This document shows, one piece after another, positions 39,317-53,399 of a DNA stretch of 64,000 nucleotides. How positions within the stretch are numbered: the first letter of the stretch is position 1; every line of letters starts with the position of its first letter. Both the position numbers and the translations under genes were made by a program. Location of the stretch: positions 16,734,151-16,798,150 of the forward strand of contig NC_135563.1 in NCBI RefSeq assembly GCF_964340395.1, read 5' to 3'. Under the pieces are notes generated by a model. The model made no database searches. It was not told the DNA's origin and saw only the letters and a list, made by a program, of their open reading frames with translations. This DNA comes from Glandiceps talaboti (taxonomy: Eukaryota; Hemichordata; Enteropneusta; Spengelidae).

Positions 39317-39790
39317 GACCGATTTTTTTCAAACTTGGTACAGGGGCAACATACTATGGCATACATATGCATGTCAATTTGTTTTATGATACAATCCAAT
39401 ATAGCCACCTGGCAGCCATTTTGTTTGCGAATTTTCCCTGTCCAAAGCCATAACATAACATGCGTGAACAGATCTCATTCAAAGTTGCTATTAGGACAGT
39501 GTTATATGACATACATGTGCATATTCATTGTTGTTGTGATACGATCCAATATGGCTGCCTGGCAGCCATTATCTTTGAGAATTTTCCATGTCCAAAGCCA
39601 TAACTCAGACATGCTTGAACAGATCTCATTCAAACTTGGGATTAGCACTGTGTTCTGTGACATACATGTGCCTATCCATTTTCCATTTTTGTCGTGATAC
39701 AATCCGATATGGCTGCCTGGCAGCCTTGTTGTTGGCGCAGTTTTCATGCCCAAAGCCATAACTGCGGACATGCTTGAACAGAGTAGTGAT
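39317..39790 (+). repeat. ~150-bp tandem repeat, three full units and a partial fourth
   Basis: Units begin near 39317, 39466, 39617 and 39776, each with GAACAGATCTCATTCAAA-type start, then GACATACATGTGC, GATACAATCCAATATGGC, TGCCTGGCAGCC and ATGTCCAAAGCCATAACT. Identity between units is about 75-80 percent. Open frames run through it on both strands, but the units differ by indels not divisible by three, so it is not coding. Confidence 0.85.
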
Positions 39791-39799
39791 ATCAAAAAC

Positions 39800-42700
39800 A
39801 ACCATATTAGGCCAAACAACATTAACCAGGTTTGAAAATGACAACATAAACTGCCAGTTCCTTAAAACCCAATCATAGCGGGGAGTATGTCATTTTCAAT
39901 GACTTGTATTACCATTACTCGGATCGTACATGTGTATTAATTAAGTCTAACGTTTTTAAAGGCATACAGACTGATTGCGAACAACAATTCAAGGCTGTGA
40001 AGACTATCCCCATGTGCAGCTTAAAGACATTGGTGGTGTAAAAGATGGCATAGCACCTCGAGCTCCTAACAATGTAACGTTGAAAGTGTAGAGGATGTGG
40101 CGTATTCATTACTGTATCACGGCCAAATTCTAAATCAAACAGTCATTCTGAAGACTGCGAGATTCATGTACTTGAGGCAAAATCTAATCTGGAGTGATAT
40201 GCTAGTCTCAGCTACCCAGAACCTCTAGCATGGATCACCTTCTAATCACTTCGGATTAGGCAAGTTCAGGTTGACTTTGCGAGTTTTCTATTATCATACA
40301 TACGATATATTACGTTAATTGTTGGGACGCATAATGCAATTTTGCTGACAGTGTAGTAAAGATACGAGAGTTGCCTAAAAGTAGTCTGTATAGCAAAAAA
40401 TAGTTAATTTGCAGTTACATGTACTGGTATGATTATTGTTAAAAATCTGACTAATTATTGTAGAAAGTGAATATTTATGATTATTGGTGGAACTTGACTG
40501 CAACTCTCTTAATGCACTATTAAGGGTTCGCAAATCGTCCCTATCGGAGGGGGGGGGGGGCATTTATAACACATGATGTATGGTGGCATCATATACGTAA
40601 GCATGTTGAAACACAGTAATCGCAATAAGAGTGATGCAAACCTTCAAATTCTTCACCAGCGTATTTGTTTATGCACATCTAATTTTGGCTTTATGTTAGT
40701 TTTGCTTTGCCTTGATTGCATGCATGCACGCACAAAAGGTTCGCTCATTAACGAACTTACTCAGTTTTGGCTATCGCATTTCACTTCTGTCATCGCGGCA
40801 GACACGAAGGTGATAACCTATTCAAAGTGATAGATTGGAGTTTACAGAACACCCTGTAAGTCAATTGACATGAGGCTTTTTCAACTTCTTTGCACCTTCA
40901 AACAATCTATGTGTGGTCGTCTGTGACAGACATACCAATTATTCGAACTGTCAGGGAAAAACTAGATTATTGCTAGCAATAAGATTTATTTTGAAGCGAG
41001 GGTAATGATGTCATGTATGAAGCATTCAGCGGTACAGTATTCAATCTACGAATGTCAATTCTACGACCTCTCAGATATTGTCTGAGGACCGGTATACACA
41101 TATGCAATATGTCTTGAAACATCGAAGCTGATTCTGCTTTTCAAACCATTGAATAAATATACTTCGAAATTTTAATTTTTCAAATGATCAATGTAATCAA
41201 AATGTGTGAATATGGCTCTAAGAAGCTCTCATTTAAAGACTGCCTTTTCTTTTCAATTGAAGGTGAACGGAGGTGTCGAGGAATTGCCACGTTCCTATAA
41301 TTAATATGTAGGAAGTGTGATTCACGTGCTGTAATTTTTGGAATATAATTACAAAACGAGACATCAATACAGATTTATCCATACGTTGTTGAAACTCAGA
41401 TAAAAAGAGTAGATAAAGGCAATTTTCTCACAGATGTAGGTAAATATTATTTAAGAAACACGAAGTTGACTTTACTTCCGTATGCGTAGGGAATGTAAGT
41501 TCCGGTACTGCAGTAAATAATTATACCATTGTAAAGGCTAATTGAACTTTGCCATTCAACTGATTATAGTTACAGAAGAAGTGGTATTCAGTAGTATCCA
41601 TAATGTGTAAAAAAAATCAAAAACTACCGTGTCATCAATTTTTTCCTTCAAAGCTCTGCTGTCCGGGTCCTATTCAAGTCCTATAATTGATCTGCATCGT
41701 ATTTTCCAAAAAACTGTCAATTCATCATTCTTGTTCATCGTAACAGTTTACAGTTGCCTAGCAACCCTCGCCAATCATCATCTTTACGTAGTACAGTCCC
41801 ATGTTCACACTACACTTCACAAATGAAAATATTTTTTAAAAAAATGAATATGGGAAAAGTCTGTCTCTGATTCATCATAGCTAATCAGACGAGAATATCC
41901 AACTAATATTTAAAACCATGTTGTGTGGTGTGCCATACGAGGAGTCGATATGTTACTAGTATAACTGTCACCAAGAACACCTTAGTTTTTAGTTTGTTTC
42001 CAAATATACTGCTGTGAGGTTTGTCGCTTGACATTTAGAATGCATTTTGTCTGTTCGATGACATATATAACAAGACAGGCTGATTTATTTGGTATTTCTG
42101 TCAGGTTAAGAATTACAAAGAGTTTGAACGGAAATGTCATCATTACAACTTTCGTTTCTTGACATTTAGGAAATTTAAAGATTACATGACACATGTCAGG
42201 ATGGCTTGGGGTGTCACAAGCTTATAACCAGTACTGATAGCATACAACGTGACACTGATCACACACCGAGTAAGATATTGACTTTTATACTTAGAGATTT
42301 CGAAACATCTGTTTGATTTTTTTTCCAAGCTCAAACCTTCCGTATACCAGGTTTATACTCAGAACGACATATTTCAATTTCCACTAACTTAAGAAACACA
42401 GTGTGTTTGATAAAGCATTGTTGGTTACATTATTCTAAAAAAAGTTTATGTCCCTTAAGTAAACATTTGCCATAGCCAATATAGATGTCAAAACTGATAC
42501 ACCTCCAAGGTTTTATAATCTACAGTTTTGGCAAATAACATGGTTTTCTTATCTAGCATATCTACTCTAGGAGATCGATAACCATTCTCCGCGGAGTGCT
42601 GATCAAATCCATCAATGTAAAGCAAACAGAATAGACTTTGTCGGCATACACCCGAATAATTATAATCTAAGAACCTGTGTAGTTTTTTTTAGGTATGCAA

Positions 42701-43518
42701 TAATGTTTTTTTAGTATTACACTGCAGCAGTGAAAATACCACTGACTAATCTATGAGTGTACACCAGTGTAAGTAATCACTGACATGTAATAATGGCTCT
42801 CATCGTAAACTTTTTGTTGATGGTGATTCAAATCTTGCCCAAGTACTTTAGCAATTCAGAAACAGGCGGGAGTGGTGACGCTTGCATCGACAACTTGTCG
42901 ATTCCGAAGCAGCCATGTCAACAGTTCGCCCATCATGATTCCCCTGTCATTTTATTTTCTCTCTTTTCGACTAGTTACCCACTGAAAGCCTGAATACTTA
43001 GATTAGATACTGCAATTTACGCTAAAATTATGTTCAAGTCACTGTGGTTTCGTGTGCATGTATACTGTCCACTGGTTATACGAGTACTAATAAAAAAAAG
43101 AATAACATTTTTGCTCGCTATGCATTCTTTTCTGTACCACTTTGGTCTATATTTGTCGCAATGCAATCAAAGTTCAGATTGATTTCCCAGCAGGATATAC
43201 AGTACAGCAAAATCATTTCTCGGGTGAAGGTCAAGTTTAAAAGGTAACGAATTCACTTGATCTCTTATTTTTCTGACAAAGCCGAAACCATGTGAAAATA
43301 AATCGATCGTTTTCAGAATTATAACTAGGCTGGATCAAACCCGAAATATAACCAGCATGCCTAGCAGTGCAAGTGAAATCTCTAAAACGTTCAACATGGC
43401 ACGCATTCCTAGTATTATGAAATTGGTTTAATACACAGTTTGGTACCTTTTGTAGATCACATTACTTCAATTCGTCAAACATATTAAATTTTGTATCTTT
43501 TAAGAGTACAAAGTGTAT
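39800..43518. other. No convincing gene
   Basis: AT-rich with a 12-base poly-G at 40549-40560 and the weak 66-codon ORF at 42793-42993; nothing else supported. Confidence 0.45.
42793..42993 (+). CDS. Low-confidence small ORF with a hydrophobic N-terminus
   Basis: 66 codons beginning MALIVNFLLMVIQILP, a hydrophobic start resembling a signal peptide, then a more polar, locally GC-richer stretch (NSETGGSGDACIDNLSIPK) with two cysteines in total, then a hydrophobic end. The GC-richer middle is unusual for this AT-rich neighbourhood. There is no clear promoter, splice site or homologue known to me, and 66 codons is within chance for 64 kb. Kept only as something to test. Confidence 0.12.
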   Translation: MALIVNFLLMVIQILPKYFSNSETGGSGDACIDNLSIPKQPCQQFAHHDSPVILFSLFSTSYPLKA

Positions 43519-44192
43519 GTTGTAGCAAATATAACAAAGGTACTCAGACGGCACGTGCACTGTACAACATTTTACCCACAACTCTCTCTGATTTGTAGTG
43601 TTGGACATCATCTCCTTGAAGTCAGACAAATCTCCCCAGTGTATAGGGTTTTGTAAAAAAATATTTTTTTCCATTTGGCAAACGTAGAATTGCCACTGAT
43701 GAGTTTCTAACATCGGTTCTGGTATCAATGATTTATTGTAGAAGGAGAAGCAATTTTAGGAATTTGTCAGCAGATTTTCTTGATAGACATGCAGAATGAT
43801 TTGCAACGAAACTAAGGAAAATATATGCACCTGTTATGACTTTGCCCATGATATAGATTTATTGAAATAGGTATGACAAAAGACATTTACATACTAAAAC
43901 TCATCATACACACTGACTACCCAAGTTATTGACACTTTGACATTGAAAAGTGTTTTATTCACAGCACATGCTTAATTTAGTTGTTAGTACATTTTTATAC
44001 AAAATTTAGAACTTTATTTTTGGTTCCTAAGCGTTCTTTTGCTACATATTAATTAAACTTAATTACTATGCTTAAAATGTTGAAAAGTATGGAACATTGA
44101 AGACGTTATTAAATAAGGAACCTCCAAGCATACCAATCAGAGAGAGTTGTGGGTAAGATATTGTATAGTGGATGGTGAGATATTGCTACAAG
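43519..44192. mobile_element. ~675-bp inverted duplication whose arms share an open frame
   Basis: ACCCACAACTCTCTCTGATT (43574-43593) recurs in reverse as AATCAGAGAGAGTTGTGGGT (44136-44155), with weaker similarity outward to TTGTAGCAA/TTGCTACAA. Read outward, both arms encode NQRELWV followed by a donor-like GTAA (GTAAAA, GTAAGA), and S..TNQRELW aligns at protein level beyond the perfect core. On the minus strand the frame is longer (43462-43728, 88 codons, with HWGDLSDFKEMMSNT). It may be a transposon terminus or an inverted copy of an exon. Confidence 0.5.
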
Positions 44193-44459
44193 ATATTTTT
44201 TAAAGCATTATACTTGTATTGCTGTGGAAAGCAAGACTGTAAACCATTTTGTTTCCTAATGATGAATATTCTACATGAAACAGATACTTACAAAGGTTCA
44301 GGTACGATGTGAAACTCTTTCCAACGTCGATGGTTTAAACATCGACCAATCACATCAATCAGCTCATTCAATTTCAGTGACATAGTACCCCCCCCCCCTT
44401 CACCAGTAATTTGAAATGTTACCATCCCGTCAGCTATAGACTTCGAAAAAACAAAAACA

Positions 44460-45222
44460 ACAGGGTGCAGCGAGCATGTAATTGATCCATAGATCGATCG
44501 ATTGGTCGATTGATTTTATTATTTGGTTGAATGATTGATCGATTGAATGATTAATTTTTGTGGAGAAAAAAAACTTATTTTGTGTGTGATATTGATCAAT
44601 TGACTCATTGATTTTTGTGGTGATGGAAAACTTTTTTCCCCTTCTTTCCCTGGCTACATTTCTCTCTTTCAGCTGTATATAATTCTCTCTTTATTGGCTA
44701 AGTAAAGACATCGTGTCCATTGTTCTCCTCTTATCTAAATTAAAACACCCCTAATCTCATAATTTTGAAGGATAGATTACCACCCCAATTTGCTTTATCG
44801 CTTATCTACTGGGTCATTATCACACAGGACAAACACTCAACGATGTGTAAATAGAAGATCTATACTCGTTTATGCATGAATTAGTATGATAATCTCCCAG
44901 AAGAAAGAGATAAAGCAAAGTGTTAATGTAACTGGTCTTGTGGCAATTATAAGATTGTGGGTGTTTTAATCTAGATAAGAGGAGAAGAATGGACAGGATG
45001 TCTTTATTCAGTCAATAAATAAGGAATTACAGTGAGAAAACTAGCCAGGGAAGGAAGAAGAAAGTTATAAATTACCACAAAAATCAATGAGTAAATTGAT
45101 CATTATCACACACACAATAAGTTTTATTTCACCACAAAAATTAATCATTAAATCGATCAATCATTCAACCAAATAATAAATCAATCGATCAATCAATCAA
45201 TTACATGCTCGCTGCACCCTGT
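44460..45222. mobile_element. 763-bp long inverted repeat (foldback transposon)
   Basis: The ends are exact complements: ACAGGGTGCAGCGAGCATG at the left and CATGCTCGCTGCACCCTGT at the right. The arms, about 300 bp each, stay alignable at roughly 80 percent through GATCGATTGATT runs, TGATTTTTGTGGT, CCTGGCTA, and TCTCCTCTTATCTA..TTAAAACACCC. Nearly the whole element forms one hairpin. CAGGGTG termini recall hAT elements, but the flanks (AAAAACA and GCAAAAACC) give no clean 8-bp duplication. Non-coding. Confidence 0.85.
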
Positions 45223-46140
45223 GCAAAAACCAACAGCGCTAGATATTCATTCATTCCGACAGCAATTTCTTTACTGAACCGTGTGATGATTAGTAACTTA
45301 TTGTTTCATTGTTTTAATGTATCTGCCCATGGATGTATTAGTGAGACATCCACGATCTGCCTTTGTTTTGTCTCTTACTTTTTAACTGCATTTATTGTTC
45401 GCATTTTTGCGACCTTGTTTTAAATATTTTTTTCATTTATTGTTTTATTCTCTACTGTTACACAACGAATTGTCTATGTTGGGATAAGAAAGTTTGTTGA
45501 ACTGTTGTACTGTATAGGAAAGATATGACAGATGGTGACAGTTTGGAGCAAAAAAATCAAATCTATATAATTGCATGTGGTAAGTCAAAATAACAATGGT
45601 ATGATACCTTTAAATGGCACCTTCATGTCTATTCCAGCAGGCTAAAGGCAGCTTGAATGTAATTGCAACAAAAGTACATGTATCTTTTTTGTATATACCT
45701 GACGTCGTGTACGTACCCCGCAAGGAAAGTACTTGCCCCTTGGTACATTAGAAGTGTAATATATCCTGTTGTTTTAGCCTTAGTGACATTTTCTATGGCG
45801 TCGTAAAGTCGGATCATTGCTTTTGTGCATACATCCATGTGTCTTTGATTCGTAGGATTAAAATTAAAACGATCACACTGACGCATAAACTAAAGCATCC
45901 AAAGTTGTTTCCTTGTTTCGTTCAATGGTAATTGTGACTAATTTTCGAATATTGTGTTCGATGTCTATAGCGGCAGGTCCTTATGGAATATACTGAAACC
46001 AAGATAACCAAAGCCAAAATTTAACACTAAATGTAAAGATTCTATAAAACTCTATGCATGTTCTTGCATTTTACTTACCCAATGAAAGACAAAGTTGGTA
46101 ATATACCTACAGTCGATTTTTTAAAAGGGTCTACATTATT
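45223..46140. other. No gene seen
   Basis: AT-rich; 72- and 85-codon frames without support. Confidence 0.5.
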
Positions 46141-46145
46141 TCAAG

Positions 46146-48130
<1,985 letters not shown>

Positions 48131-48789
48131 ACGCATACATACATACATACATACATACATACATACATACATACATACATACATACATACATACATAGAT
48201 ACATACATACATACATACATACATACATACATACATACATACATACATACATACATAGATACATACATACATACATACATACATACATACATACATACAT
48301 ACATACATACATACATACATACATACATACATACATACATAGATACATAGATACATACATACATACATACATACATAGATACATACATGCATACATAGAT
48401 ACATACATGCATACATACATACATACATACATACATACATACATACATACATACATACATACATACATACATACATACATACATACATACATACATACAA
48501 ACATACATACATACATACATACATACATACATACATACATACATACATACATACATACATAGATACATACATACATACATACATACATACATACATAGAT
48601 ACATACATGCATACATAGATACATACATGCATACATACATACATACATACATACATACATACATACATACATACATACATACATACATACATACATACAT
48701 ACATACAAACATACATACATACATACATACATACATACATACATACATACATACATACATACATACATACATACATACATACATACATT
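48131..48789. repeat. 659-bp (ACAT)n array with higher-order variant units
   Basis: The longest microsatellite here. Marker variants (AGAT, ATGC, CAAAC) are not random: an AGAT-ATGC-AGAT-ATGC block near 48378-48410 recurs about 220 bp later, and the single CAAAC variants (48499 and 48707) are 208 bp apart, indicating an internal duplication of about 210-220 bp. All frames of 240-260 codons across it are artefacts. Confidence 0.95.
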
Positions 48790-49447
48790 CATGCAGGTTA
48801 GACTGGTCCATGAGCGCCACATATACAATACCATGTGTCACAATGGTACCAAATGTTACATTTAATAGAACGAACAAAAATAACATTATTAGTATGATTG
48901 TACTGTCTTTTTTTCATTTTAGGTTATTGTATACATCATGCTTAGGTGATGTAATGCCGTACTTTTTATGAATATATTCATGAATTTAATTTTAAGTTCT
49001 GTAGATTTGGATATAGTAATGACCCGATCGTGACTTCTCGGACTGATCAAATTAGGGATGTATTTAAAATCCTGATTCTGTTTACACTTACCTGCGTATC
49101 TTCCACAGTTTGAGTAATTTCACAGTGTACGAATTCCACCGCTTCTTCGAGTGAAGTTGAATGAAAGTGCTGACACAATCTTCATTTGGCCACCCCTCAA
49201 TCTTCTTAGAAAACACTTGTAGAGTATAGATAACCTTACTGACCTAAATAACATTTGCCTATCAGTTACCCTAATCTCATGTTACCAGTGCTCATCATAG
49301 TCATTTGATAAATAGTGTTGTGTAGGTTATCTGAACATATGTGACACATTTATTGCAGTTTGCTGTCTGCAACATGAATATATACACAGTGGTATTTTAG
49401 TTGATGGCGCTAGAGCATTTTTTTGGTTTAAGACGTACTTTTTAGCT
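48790..49447. other. No gene seen
   Basis: AT-rich flank of the ACAT array; nothing supported. Confidence 0.5.
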
Positions 49448-49778
49448 TTAAAGTGGCCATATGGATGAGGATTGCATATTTATTTTGGATTTTTAATTTA
49501 TAAAACATTTTTATGATGGCTTTTACTTGAAAAATCAATGTGAAACAACAATGACAAAGTATGTTATTTTAACTGTGTTAAAGATTTGTTATTGTACATA
49601 CAATTAATAACAAAGATTTTTACATATTTATTAATCTTTTGCAGTGTACTGAGCTACAAACAAGGACTTGGTCTATGTTGTTTCACATTGCAGTAGGAAG
49701 CCATGCCATGATAAAATAGTTTTATAAATTAAAAAATCCAAAATAAATACTCAATCCTCATCCATATGGCCACTTTAA
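49448..49778. mobile_element. 331-bp MITE with TTAA flanks and AGTGGCCATATGG ends
   Basis: TTAA, then AGTGGCCATATGGATGAG; the right end is the reverse complement followed by TTAA. Arms stay nearly identical for about 55 bp (through TATTTATTTTGGATTTTTAA and TTTATAAAAC). No open frame. TTAA target duplication is the hallmark of piggyBac-group transposition (established), so this is probably a non-autonomous relative; the terminal bases are not the classic piggyBac CCC start. A solo arm lies at 16838. Confidence 0.75.
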
Positions 49779-50749
49779 TATTTACAGATTCTTTGGAAAA
49801 TACTGAACGGTTGTTTCAACTGACAAAACTCTCATTCGTAAATAATTCCTTCATTTTACAGTAAATTTCCTTTAAAGTTGTAATCAAATGATTATAATGC
49901 ATGTTTAATGACGATTTCGAGTTGAACGCTTTGCTATGATACATTATGTATGTTTAGTAAGTTTTTTTTGTTTTTTTCGGACGCCTTTCATAGGAAATCA
50001 AAATAATGGAGTAAGGTGTTTAGTTTTGGATCGTTTTTCTTCTCCTTGAACAGACAGAAGAACTCGTAGGTCTGTTTTAGACATAATTGTATTGTAAAAA
50101 TTAAATCAACGTTCGTTTCTGTAAAAACTTATTATCATTGTATACGTTATATACGGAACTTCAGCTGCCGTAACGGTTCTGCTTTATTACTATGGGACGA
50201 GATGTGTTGTCAGATGTCACGCAATCTCTATTATATACTGTGGTAGAAAACATGTGCTGTCATAAATTCAGCGTTTGCTACATACGTTATGAGTGAAATG
50301 TTTTTCTGTTGAGTATTTGTGAATTTAGCGAGGATCTCCGTGGACTGTCTTGATTGGTGTTTAAAAAAGAAATAATAAAATCTACTTATTTCGTGTATTG
50401 TCGTCTGTTTTCTATTTTATAGGCGCTCACACTAGGAACAAAAACCAAAAGCAAACGACTTAATATAGGAATGATAAAGAGGAAAATTAAAGCAATCGAG
50501 CCAAATTCCTCCGTAAATTTCTATCATATTGATGCCATTCAAAGTGAAAACGAAGTAACATATCAAAGCAGGTTTTACAGTATGAGGGCGTTATCACTCA
50601 GAAATGTTTATTGGTTTTCAAGTTTTGCCATCAGAACAAATGCCTATATGGGATTACCTGTTCGTATTCCTTCACAAATTGAATGAAAATGTTTCCCTGA
50701 GCTTCATCTGTCCGTATTTCTCTTGGTCCTGGATAGCACAAGTTTTTAT
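49779..50749. other. No gene seen
   Basis: AT-rich; a 71-codon frame at 50471-50686 is preceded by a pyrimidine-rich TAG but has no further support. Confidence 0.45.
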
Positions 50750-50771
50750 TGTCTGTCTGTCTGTCTGTCTA

Positions 50772-50846
<75 letters not shown>

Positions 50847-50892
50847 GCTCGCGCGTGCGTGTGTGTTTTGTTTGTTTGTTTGTTTGTTTGTT
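50750..50892. repeat. (GTCT)n then (GTTT)n arrays
   Basis: About 97 bp of GTCT, a short GC-rich CGCGTGCGTGTG bridge, then GTTT units. Confidence 0.95.
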
Positions 50893-51825
50893 GTTGTTGT
50901 TTTTAAATGAATTCAATTTCATCGCAATATAGTCTCATTCTGGAAAAAATCCAAATGACATTGATTCAGTCACACTTGAAAAAATTAATGTTTTACACTA
51001 AAGATATAATTTAAAAGAAAATCACAGCTCATTCACATGATTTCACCTTGTGATAGCGCCCCCTGGCGTACAAAGACAAATATGGACATCATTTGCAACA
51101 GAAATTTGTTTTCAACAACTCGCAGGTAACCAAGTGCAGAGTGTACAGATGTGTCAAGAGATGTCGGGACAGTGCTGACTGACTGACGCCGCGCTGTCGC
51201 AAGCTTACAAACAATGCTATATAACCTTTGGTAGATGGCGGATACGATAAGTCTTGCCCGCTACTCGAAGGGTTGAGATATCAACAAGCTAAAAAGTAAC
51301 CAAGTACTCTCGGTATTGACAAAAAGACAGCAACTTCAAGATATTAACTTTAGCCGAGAGAGGTTTTTGACAAATAAGTAATGATGCCAAAGTTTGTAAC
51401 ATTTATTTTTTGAAACTTGGCGAAATCCCAGAGTGCTGTCTACATTGTTATGAGTATGCGAATAATACTGTTAGCATAACTGTGCAGACATTGTAGGAGT
51501 GCGTGTGTGTACGTGTGTGAGGGGGAACAAGTTATCCGATCAAATTATACATTCCTTCATATAAACTAAGACCACTATAAGAACCACTGAATTATACCAA
51601 ACTGTCTAAATCAAACACAAAATCAGCTAACAGCTGTTTTCTTGCCATTTGATCAGGTAAATACAGAAGGAACCGGAAGAAGTATTCAAACCACCTCTTC
51701 AGAAATTACTACATTTTCAAAATATTTTCTCCTTTTACAATGTATATATTTATTACGTGATACTTGACATGTGTAATTCAATGCTCATGAGGTCTGCATT
51801 GAGTGACAGATTTACACATTTCCAG
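50893..51825. other. No gene seen; GC-richer patch
   Basis: 51170-51290 is GC-richer with TATATAAC and AGATGGCGGAT (YY1-like), a combination that can mark a promoter, but nothing downstream confirms transcription other than the weak exon at 51826. Confidence 0.35.
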
Positions 51826-51991
51826 AAGTTGTGGGAGTAAAAAAATGGATGCAAATCCAAACAGCATATACGTACGTCAGGGTAACAGAGGAATTGACCT
51901 CCTGGCGCCGAGATTATCCCTAGCCTATACGTCAGTCGATGTGAAGACGAGATCAGATACTGACATCAGATACAACTTTGGTGTAGCCACA
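51826..51991 (+). CDS. Weak candidate first coding exon (starts at ATG 51845)
   Basis: A plausible acceptor (TTTACACATTTCCAG) precedes 19 nt of leader, then ATGGATGCAAAT opens a 49-codon frame up to a donor-like ACA/GTAAGC in phase 0. The peptide starts MDANPNSIYVRQGNRG and ends RSDTDIRYNFGVAT; it is charged and unlike the AT-driven chance frames nearby. No following exon was found in phase within the next few kilobases by eye, and no family is recognised. If real it would be a 5' exon of a plus-strand gene whose remaining exons are not identified. It could equally be a chance frame or a non-coding RNA exon. Confidence 0.2.
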
Positions 51992-52699
51992 GTAAGCACA
52001 GAGGTTCATACGAATTAACAAGCACTAGACTGTAGAAGTGTCCTCTAATCAGCTACAGACTGCTTATACATGTTTGATTATTTGTCATAAATAATCCATA
52101 AACTAGCATTGTTGTTAGACTGTTCGCATCAACGCGACAGGTTGTCAAGAATTTTTTCGCTCGATCACATCGTACCATTCATCGTAAGTGATTCACAAAA
52201 TGCAATGCCCCCACTCATCTCGTTAAATAGATTTTTAAATTTGTGAACTTATAGTAAACCCATGAATTCGACCCCACCCATGATAATGATCCAACCACAT
52301 TCTTTCAATAGAACATAACTGCTAATTTTGTTGTAATACGCTGGTTCTAAACTTACCTGTCGGGCTTACATATGTCTATAGCGTATACATTTAAATAGTA
52401 TCGAACTGGATCCCACGATGTCTCAAAATGGTACTGAAGTCTTTCCAAAGTGGCGAAAAAAAAACTTTTTAAAAAAGAATGCTAACATATCTGGCATATT
52501 CTCGATGAAACTATATGAATTCATACATGTATCATTATTGTTTACAGTTCCTTCAAAACGGCGTGTTATATTGGAAAGTTAAAAAGGTACAGTTGTCTGT
52601 CCCTAGCCCTTTTCGGCCAACATCAGAGCACAAGATCCACATACATGCTAATACATCAGACCACTTTTAGTGGTCTAATACACATTGAATCGTAACGAG

Positions 52700-52790
52700 A
52701 AATGTGCCTCGGAAATAAAGTGTTTAATCTTTTGCTGTTATTTTATTTAGGAAAGCTCCAACACCCAGTTTAAATCAAGAAACAAAATCA
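52700..52790 (+). repeat. Dispersed repeat family R1, copy 5a (first half)
   Basis: GTGCCTCGGAAATAAAGTGT and GGAAAGCTCCAACACC match the 5' part of the copy at 33355. Confidence 0.6.
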
Positions 52791-53399
52791 TGGATCACCG
52801 CAGAAATATTTGAAATATAATTAACTCTATGGGAAAATGAAAGAAATTTACCGATTTCACTGAAGACTTTTCTAACTTGGTTCTTGAGAGTCACTTCGTG
52901 GTTTCACTTTGCGTTACTCGCAATTTCAAAGAAACACCAATTTAACTTTGAGGATTTTGCTATGTGTCTTCTTCTGGCGTTGTTAGTAACAGTTGGCGGC
53001 TTAGAAATACGAGTTTCCCTCATTTTTTTGTTCGCATTATAAATCATATCAGAATACCAAATTGAGTTTTGCCAATGGCAAGTGATGGTTGAATATGCTT
53101 CAATATAAGGAAGACGAAGTCGAATGTTACGGATACTTTATAGGTTGTAGCAAACCTTACCTCAAATGTGCGTATGAACTCAGATTTTTGCCCCTTTAAT
53201 TTGGGATCATGGTTATTTTGAAAAGTGAGTAGACAATGGATAATGTATATAGAGGTGGTGATATTAAAGTTAACGTAGTATACCCTCGGACATAAACTGT
53301 TTAGACTTCATTACTTTAGATGTACAAAGAAAATCAAACCCATTTCTTAGTTCAAATCAATAAAAAAAAACAAGGAGTCACAATACAAAAATATTTATA

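Noticed and set aside
39185-39697. 170-codon plus-strand frame
   Set aside because: Runs through the GTCC array and 150-bp tandem units, whose length differences are not multiples of three; competing frames are equally open.
39317-39790. Regular repeats with unique-looking spacers, considered as a CRISPR-like array
   Set aside because: Units are contiguous ~150-bp tandem copies with no distinct spacers, in clearly eukaryotic DNA.
44451-45230. Possible target duplication CAAAAACAA / CAAAAACCA around the large foldback
   Set aside because: Imperfect and within an A-rich context; placement requires uneven terminal bases, so not claimed.
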